In this document: positions 30,862 through 36,232 of the stretch, in pieces | How the letters are laid out: each line of letters starts with the position of its first letter | Numbering within the stretch: position 1 is the stretch's first letter | Assembly (NCBI GenBank): GCA_964570325.1 | Contig: CAZMXS010000050.1 | Span: forward strand, 1 to 36,232 | Direction: 5' to 3' | From: CAZMXS01 sp964570325 | GTDB lineage: Bacteria > Verrucomicrobiota > Kiritimatiellia > CAIQIC01 > CAZMXS01 | Length of the DNA stretch: 36,232 bases | The notes under the pieces: generated by a model | The model's database searches: none | Told to the model about the DNA's origin: nothing | The model's input: the letters and a program-made list of their open reading frames with translations, nothing else | Program-made: the position numbers and the translations under genes

Positions 30862-32007
30862 CTATTCGAAGGAGATCAGCACGGCGCCTTCGCGCGTGCC
30901 TGGTTCGACGGACAGAATTTTGTGCGCCACCCGGGGCGCGCCGTCAATTTCAATGACCTGCCGCTCCTGGCTCGATCGGATAAACTGCTCCAGCGGTGTG
31001 CCGCGGCCGATAGCCTTCGCCCCGCCCAGGATCTTGCCGCCGGATTCGTTGCAGGCCAGCACGTTCAAGTCGGTGTCGCACACGATCGCGGCCAGGTGAT
31101 GGGCCTCCAGCTCGCGCAGCACGGCGTCCTTGACCAGTCCGAGGCGGCGCACCTGGCGTTCCCCTTCGATCCGGACCTCTTCCACTTTCTCGGCGACCAG
31201 CTTTTCATAATGGGCTGAAATGTATTCGGCGGCCTGGGCGGCCGTCGTCTTCCGGTCCTCCAGCGTCTCGAGCACATTGGATACAAATCCGTGGAAAATC
31301 CGGCGCCCGGTGCGGTCCTCGCCCGCGCCACCGCCCACGTTCGCCCCGTCATCGGCCGCCTCCCCTGCGCCAGGGCTCTCGCTGACACCCAGCTCAAATG
31401 TGCGGAAACTGGCGCTTGACGGTCGGGATACGCCCCGGCGCGTCCCGGCCTCAACACCGGCGGATGTGCCGGCGGCGGTCGCGCCCGCGGCGCCCTTGCC
31501 CTCGCTGATAATGCCGATCTTGACCTTGTTCTCGCGGATATTGTTCACACCCGCCCGGGTCAAGAATACCTGCAAGCCCTGGCGGAGAATCTCGTCTCCG
31601 TTGGCGCAGAGCGCCGCGATGAATCCGCGCACATCGGCCGCCGCGACGGCCGGCAGGATGGTAATCCCCGAGACGCCCATTTTCTCCATCTTCACGGCCA
31701 GATCCTGGAAAAGCTTGAGGCCGGGCTCCAGCGTGATCGTGCCGTAACGGACCTGGCCCTCGCTGAAAAAGAGCGCCAGTTCGCGCACGCCCTTCAGCCC
31801 CGCCTCGAACAAGGGCATCCGCTCCTCGACCGCGCGCTGGAACACCGCGTGCTCCGGATGATAGGCGGCGGCCGTGTTCCACAGCATGGCCAGCGCTCGC
31901 GCGATATTGGTCGCCTCCGTGATTTTTTGTGGAGCGGGCGCGGATGCTGGAGGCCGGGTTTGCATTATTTCAACTGACGCGTTGCTTCTGCTTTTTCTTT
32001 GCCGCAT
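30862..32007 (-). CDS. PAS-like signalling protein, partner of the histidine kinase
   Basis: About 381 residues from the ATG at 32007; an ATG at 31965 is also possible, and the longest frame (32082) would overlap the divergent gene and is unlikely. The N-terminal part (about 30-170) is helical and unrecognised (WNTAAAYHPEHAVFQRAVEE, LALFFSEGQVRYGTITLEPG). A Gly/Ala/Ser-rich flexible linker fills about 170-235. A helical or coiled-coil section follows (about 240-300, YEKLVAEKVEEVRIEGERQV). The C-terminus is PAS-like (about 305-381): LAAIVCDTDLNVLACNESG, GRGTPLEQFI, then closing strands. It heads the operon with the membrane protein and kinase, so it probably senses a signal and passes it on. 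No catalytic motif is seen. Confidence 0.65.
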   Translation of the reverse strand: MRQRKSRSNASVEIMQTRPPASAPAPQKITEATNIARALAMLWNTAAAYHPEHAVFQRAVEERMPLFEAGLKGVRELALFFSEGQVRYGTITLEPGLKLFQDLAVKMEKMGVSGITILPAVAAADVRGFIAALCANGDEILRQGLQVFLTRAGVNNIRENKVKIGIISEGKGAAGATAAGTSAGVEAGTRRGVSRPSSASFRTFELGVSESPGAGEAADDGANVGGGAGEDRTGRRIFHGFVSNVLETLEDRKTTAAQAAEYISAHYEKLVAEKVEEVRIEGERQVRRLGLVKDAVLRELEAHHLAAIVCDTDLNVLACNESGGKILGGAKAIGRGTPLEQFIRSSQERQVIEIDGAPRVAHKILSVEPGTREGAVLISFE

Positions 32008-32066
32008 ACTAAAACATACCTTGGCTGGCGGCCAGTAAAAACCAACCGGCCAGGGCGGATGCCACG

Positions 32067-32708
32067 ATGAAAAAGCAGCCAATCCTGCGAATGGAGTTGA
32101 CCGAGCCGGCGGCGATCCAATTCGTGTCGCTGCCGCAACTGAACATTCATGTCAGCGAAAGCCTGATTTCCAACACGGTGTACCGCTGCTTTCTGCGGGA
32201 GCGCGATGGCCGCGCGGTTTCCGGCACCTGGCTGGGCGATGAGGAGCAGCCCGCTGTCGGGATGAGCTGGGATGACGCCAACCGGTTCTGCAAGTGGCTT
32301 AATACGCGCGCCCAGCAAACACCCGTCGCCGGCTATCTCTTCCGCCTGCCTCAGGAGACGGAATGGGAAAGCTATACGCGTTGCCGCGTCGTGACCGCGC
32401 CGCCTTGGGGCGCCGTCTGCCCGGACTTCGGCACCGACGAACACTTCCGCCGGATTGCCGCCAGCGCGGCGGCCGCCACGCGCTCCGCGCGCGCCCGGCA
32501 AAATGCCTGGGGCCTGTGGATCAACCAGCCGCGCCTGCAGGAGTGGACCGGCGACATCTTCGACCCCGAAGCCAACTACCGGATCCTGCGCGGGGCCTGC
32601 TGGTTCGGCCGCATCGAGGGCCGCGAGCAAGCGCTCTACTACCGGACCCCGGCGCCAGACCGGGGACTGGCGGGCACCGGCTTCCGCATCGTCGCGGTGA
32701 AGCCATGA
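32067..32708 (+). CDS. SUMF1/FGE-sulfatase-fold protein
   Basis: A 213-residue protein of the formylglycine-generating-enzyme-like (SUMF1, C-type-lectin-related) fold. Visible hallmarks: VGMSWDDANRFCKWLN, YLFRLPQETEWESYTR, LQEWTGDIF, ILRGACWFG and the closing GTGFRIVAV. The paired active-site cysteines of true FGE are not in place, and no signal peptide is present. It is therefore more likely a binding or regulatory domain in the cytoplasm than a sulfatase activator. Its last codons overlap the kinase-like gene (ATGA at 32705-32708). SUMF1 domains are often linked to Ser/Thr-kinase systems in this superphylum, which fits this arrangement. Confidence 0.8.
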   Translation: MKKQPILRMELTEPAAIQFVSLPQLNIHVSESLISNTVYRCFLRERDGRAVSGTWLGDEEQPAVGMSWDDANRFCKWLNTRAQQTPVAGYLFRLPQETEWESYTRCRVVTAPPWGAVCPDFGTDEHFRRIAASAAAATRSARARQNAWGLWINQPRLQEWTGDIFDPEANYRILRGACWFGRIEGREQALYYRTPAPDRGLAGTGFRIVAVKP

Positions 32709-34393
32709 CGCCGGACGCCGGCTCGCCGCTGCGCCTGCTCGGGGTGGATTATCTGCATCTCAAACTGGCCAACGGCGACGATCTTTATGTAACCCGCTAT
32801 GGCCGGCCGTTCCTTGACCATCTGCGGCCCGAGAACTGGTTTGAGAAGGAGTGGTTTGAACAGAGCCGCGAGAAATTGCTCGGGACCAGCACCGTCTACA
32901 AGGTCCGGACCAAGCCGGTGGCCGGCCGGGCCAAGGATCTGGTGGTCAAATGGTGCCGCGTCGGCGAGGTGGTGCCGCTGGACACCCTGACGCTCAATAA
33001 ATTCGCCGAAGCGGAGTTCAACAGCCCCTATGAGGAATTCGCGTTAGTGATGGAGTTGCGCGCAAACCGGACGGGGCGCCTGGTGCTGACCCACCGTCCG
33101 CTGGCGATCTATGTGCCCGCCGAGCGGCTCAAGCTCTGGCAGACCGGCCGGTCAAAATCCAAAATCGCCCAAAAAAAGGCCCGCCATCGCGACGTTGAAC
33201 TCGACATCTACCGCCAATACATCTTGATTTACGAGTGGGTCAAAGGACTCTCAATCGCGGAGCTGTTCGACGCCGGCGGCCTGCCCGGCGCCGACCGCGC
33301 GGCGCTGACGGCGGCCTTCATGCAACGCGCGACGGACGACCTGGCGCGCAAGGGGTATCGCGTGCTCGACATGAAGCCGGCGCACATCATCGTTCGGCCG
33401 CGGCCCGATGGCTCCCTGTCGCGCGATCGCGCGGGCGAAACCCCGTTCGCGCTGGTGGATTTCGAGCTGCTGATGCGCACTCCCGCGCATGAGGAGGCGG
33501 TCCAGGCCCAGCGCCGGGCCGAGTATCTCAAACGCCAGCGCGATCGGTTTATCCGGCCGAAAGGCGAGCATTTTCCCGCGCACCTGCATTCGATGCGAAT
33601 CTGCGGCGTGGACTACGTTTGGGGCCACACCGAAAGCACCCAGGGATTCCTCTGGGTGGTCGGCAACGATCCGACGCTCTTTGATTATTTCCAGCCGGAA
33701 CGCTGGCGGCGGACGCCGCGCCAGCGCCTCTCGCAATCCAATGAGGTTTATCACACACTGACCAAGGACAAAATCAATCTGGTCTGGAAGGTCTCCCAGG
33801 TCGGCGCCAGACCGGAGTTCGGTTCGGAAACGCCTGTCCCCCCCGCAATCGCCGCCCACGGCTGGAACAGCCCGTTCGAGGAATTCGGTATCGCGCTGGA
33901 ATTGGCGCGCCGCGGCATCCCGACGGTTTATCCGCGCGCGATCTACATGACCGGCCAGGAGGCCGCCAACCCGGAGGATTCGCTCGACAATCGGCGCTAC
34001 CACAGCCATGCCCACATCCTGACCCCCGATGGCACCCCGGTGCTGCGCGCGGATCACAACTACATCACCATCTGGGGCTTCTGGAATGGCCTCGATGAGT
34101 TCCTGGCTCATCGCGACGCCGAATACTGCAAGGGGCTGAACGGCCGCCAGGCGGTTTTGCAAGGTTGGATTTCAGAGGCTGAATTGGAGGCGCTGATGGC
34201 CAAGGTGGCGCGCGTTTTAGCCGGCATCGGCCTCGAGGATTTGAATCCCAAAGCGACACATTTTCTGCTCACGCTCAATCCCTCCGGTCAACTGCTCCGC
34301 GATTCTGACGGCACGCCTGCCGTGCGCCTGTGCAACTTTGAATTGATTCGCCGCCAGGATGGAGAGCCGCTTTTCAGCGATGGCCCGCTATGA
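32705..34393 (+). CDS. Tandem kinase-like protein
   Basis: 562 residues formed by two related halves (about 13-290 and 301-562). Both begin GVDY, then (L/F)DxxxPExW, then a Val-x-Lys strand (K82 in LVVKWCRVGE; K362 in LVWKVSQVG), then (F/W)NSPxEEF followed by an E-L helix. Both end with a kinase-style catalytic loop and a DFG-like motif. Half 1 has D222 in LDMKPAHIIV and D252 in LVDFELL. Half 2 has D512 in LEDLNPKATHFLL and N544 in LCNFELI. The fold is therefore like protein kinases, Kdo/WaaP kinases or aminoglycoside phosphotransferases. Half 1 may be active and half 2 may be a pseudokinase. No family name is recognised. The start at 32705 is fixed by the ATGA overlap with the SUMF1 gene; the stop overlaps the next start the same way. 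Confidence 0.7.
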   Translation: MTPDAGSPLRLLGVDYLHLKLANGDDLYVTRYGRPFLDHLRPENWFEKEWFEQSREKLLGTSTVYKVRTKPVAGRAKDLVVKWCRVGEVVPLDTLTLNKFAEAEFNSPYEEFALVMELRANRTGRLVLTHRPLAIYVPAERLKLWQTGRSKSKIAQKKARHRDVELDIYRQYILIYEWVKGLSIAELFDAGGLPGADRAALTAAFMQRATDDLARKGYRVLDMKPAHIIVRPRPDGSLSRDRAGETPFALVDFELLMRTPAHEEAVQAQRRAEYLKRQRDRFIRPKGEHFPAHLHSMRICGVDYVWGHTESTQGFLWVVGNDPTLFDYFQPERWRRTPRQRLSQSNEVYHTLTKDKINLVWKVSQVGARPEFGSETPVPPAIAAHGWNSPFEEFGIALELARRGIPTVYPRAIYMTGQEAANPEDSLDNRRYHSHAHILTPDGTPVLRADHNYITIWGFWNGLDEFLAHRDAEYCKGLNGRQAVLQGWISEAELEALMAKVARVLAGIGLEDLNPKATHFLLTLNPSGQLLRDSDGTPAVRLCNFELIRRQDGEPLFSDGPL

Positions 34394-34632
34394 GCGCCCG
34401 CGAGCCGCCAGAAATGAATGTTGGCTCCCAGCCGTTGGATGGTCTGCTGACCGGATTGGGCCTGACTAATCACGATCTGGTGGCCGCCTCCACCGAACAA
34501 CTGACTCATAAGATGGTCCAGAAAGGCCGCAAGGGGCGGCGATTGACGTTCAATGCCCGCCAAAAGATCCTGAATGCGTTAAACCGGCGCACTGGCGGGC
34601 ATTATTCATTGGAGCAGTTGTTCAACTATTGA
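34390..34632 (+). CDS. Small HTH-like (Xre-type) protein
   Basis: An 80-residue basic protein whose ATG overlaps the stop of the kinase-like gene (ATGA). From about residue 16 it reads LDGLLTGLGLTNHDLVAAST, then QLTHKMVQKGRKGRRLTFNA and KILNALN. This matches the helix pattern of Cro/CI-type DNA-binding domains (LGLTxxDLA, a recognition helix, then RxGRRLT and KIxxAL). It is probably a repressor or adaptor made in fixed ratio with the two upstream proteins. A non-DNA-binding role cannot be excluded. The C-terminus ends HYSLEQLFNY. Confidence 0.65.
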   Translation: MSAREPPEMNVGSQPLDGLLTGLGLTNHDLVAASTEQLTHKMVQKGRKGRRLTFNARQKILNALNRRTGGHYSLEQLFNY

Positions 34633-34694
34633 TCCGCCCCACCCGTTGAAACGGCCGCCGTCAGCGGAACGCGAACTGAAGCAACGCGCGAAGC

Positions 34695-35807
<1,113 letters not shown>

Positions 35808-35849
35808 GGCGCGGCTCCATTAAAAGTTTATCTGTGCGTTGCGCGGCGA

Positions 35850-35878
35850 AATATAGCGGAATGGGCGCGTCGCCTGAA
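35850..35878 (-). promoter_or_regulatory. Probable pfkA promoter
   Basis: On the minus strand TTCAGG (35873-35878) and TATATT (35850-35855) are spaced by exactly 17 bases. The -10 is close to consensus; the -35 matches only partly. The leader to the ATG at 35807 would be about 36 bases. Confidence 0.45.
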
Positions 35879-35901
35879 CAAAAAAAGGTGCCCGGCACGT
35901 T

Positions 35902-36138
35902 GTTCCATGGGCGGGTGGGCCGTGTTACCAGTGGACCCGCAAGGAGCAGAAGAAGACCGTTTCGGTCGCTCGGTCCAGGGAACAGTACGCGGCGATGAAA
36001 GCCGCCATCGCGAACTGGCATCAGATCCAGCAAATCCTGGAGCGAATGGAACAGATATCGCGGTTGGTGATCTTTCGGACCCCACCCGATACGCGTCGCC
36101 GCAAGCCGTTGACGGATCGAGTATTAGGCCTTAACTAA
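35902..36138 (+). pseudogene. Fragment of a transposase-associated protein (DUF6788-like)
   Basis: The frame from 35902 to TAA at 36136-36138 reads CYQWTRKEQKKTVSVARSRE, then QYAAMKAAIANWHQIQQIL, then ERMEQISRL. This resembles the short proteins (GPYYxWTRKxxGKTVSxxLTxEQ, IANxRxLExILExMExxS) commonly encoded next to transposases. The N-terminal part is missing: a neighbouring frame (from about 35887) holds PGTLFHGRVG, so a frameshift near 35920-35930 is likely, and no start codon or ribosome-binding site is in place. It abuts the pfkA promoter and is probably a decayed insertion. Confidence 0.4.
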
Positions 36139-36153
36139 GCGCCATTCGGGTCA

Positions 36154-36190
36154 GTCCGCGCATACGCGCAACCGGCACAAATGCGCGGAC
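36154..36190. repeat. Perfect 10-bp inverted repeat near the window edge
   Basis: GTCCGCGCAT (36154-36163) and ATGCGCGGAC (36181-36190) pair perfectly around a 17-base loop, 16 bases after the transposase-associated fragment. No T-run follows. It may be a transcription-ending hairpin or part of a mobile-element end. An ATG at 36181 opens a frame to the window edge, but it is too short to call. Confidence 0.4.
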
Positions 36191-36232
36191 GGCTCCCTTT
36201 GCCTACTCTGCTGAAAAAGCACCGGTTTCGAT

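Overview
The window is a GC-rich bacterial chromosome segment of about 36 kb with tightly packed housekeeping genes and very large secreted polysaccharide-degrading proteins. The protein style suggests a member of the Planctomycetes-Verrucomicrobia-Chlamydiae superphylum, most likely Kiritimatiellae or a related Verrucomicrobiota lineage. The clues are giant multidomain glycoside hydrolases with Ca-binding DxDGDG linkers and a shared C-terminal tail, SUMF1-like and kinase-like proteins without obvious relatives, and TPR/ExbB/ExbD loci. This placement is inference from gene style; no rRNA gene or other marker is present. The sequence contains one scaffold gap (10 Ns at 2445-2454), and its flanks look misassembled. 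| Layout, left half. 1-124: start of a secreted protein leaving the window on the minus strand, behind an AT-rich promoter. 354-980 (-): stand-alone XPF/ERCC4-type nuclease with two helix-hairpin-helix motifs. 1190-6218 (+): a Tol/Exb-like envelope cluster made of a large TPR protein (broken by the gap), ExbB/TolQ, ExbD/TolR, a TonB-like anchored protein and a small membrane zinc-ribbon protein. 6268-10191 (+): hisD, hisC and a class II fumarase/aspartase. 10229-12123 (-): two outer-membrane beta-barrel candidates and a lipoprotein, with a clear intrinsic terminator between transcription units. | Layout, right half. 12495-17066 (+): secreted GH16 beta-glucanase with six tandem beta-sandwich repeats. 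17084-17716 (-): upp. 18023-26476 (+): a secreted protein of 2817 residues carrying a GH13 and a GH57 domain. 26626-28041 (-): polyprenyl-phosphate sugar transferase. 28154-29365 (+): secreted alpha/beta-hydrolase esterase. 29461-32007 (-): an operon of PAS-like protein, two-helix membrane protein and histidine kinase. 32067-34632 (+): a translationally coupled trio of SUMF1-fold protein, tandem kinase-like protein and small HTH-like protein. 34695-35807 (-): 6-phosphofructokinase. 35902-36138 (+): a degraded fragment of a transposon-associated gene. | How the parts fit. The GH16, GH13/GH57 and esterase proteins probably serve extracellular breakdown of beta-1,3-glucans, alpha-glucans and esterified polysaccharides, with sugars feeding glycolysis through PfkA. 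The three share a C-terminal module that may be a surface-retention or sorting tail. The ExbB/ExbD pair is notable because both residues normally protonated in the channel are amides here. The best candidate for an undescribed system is the SUMF1 / tandem-kinase / HTH trio at 32067-34632. The GH13-GH57 fusion is the most unusual enzyme.
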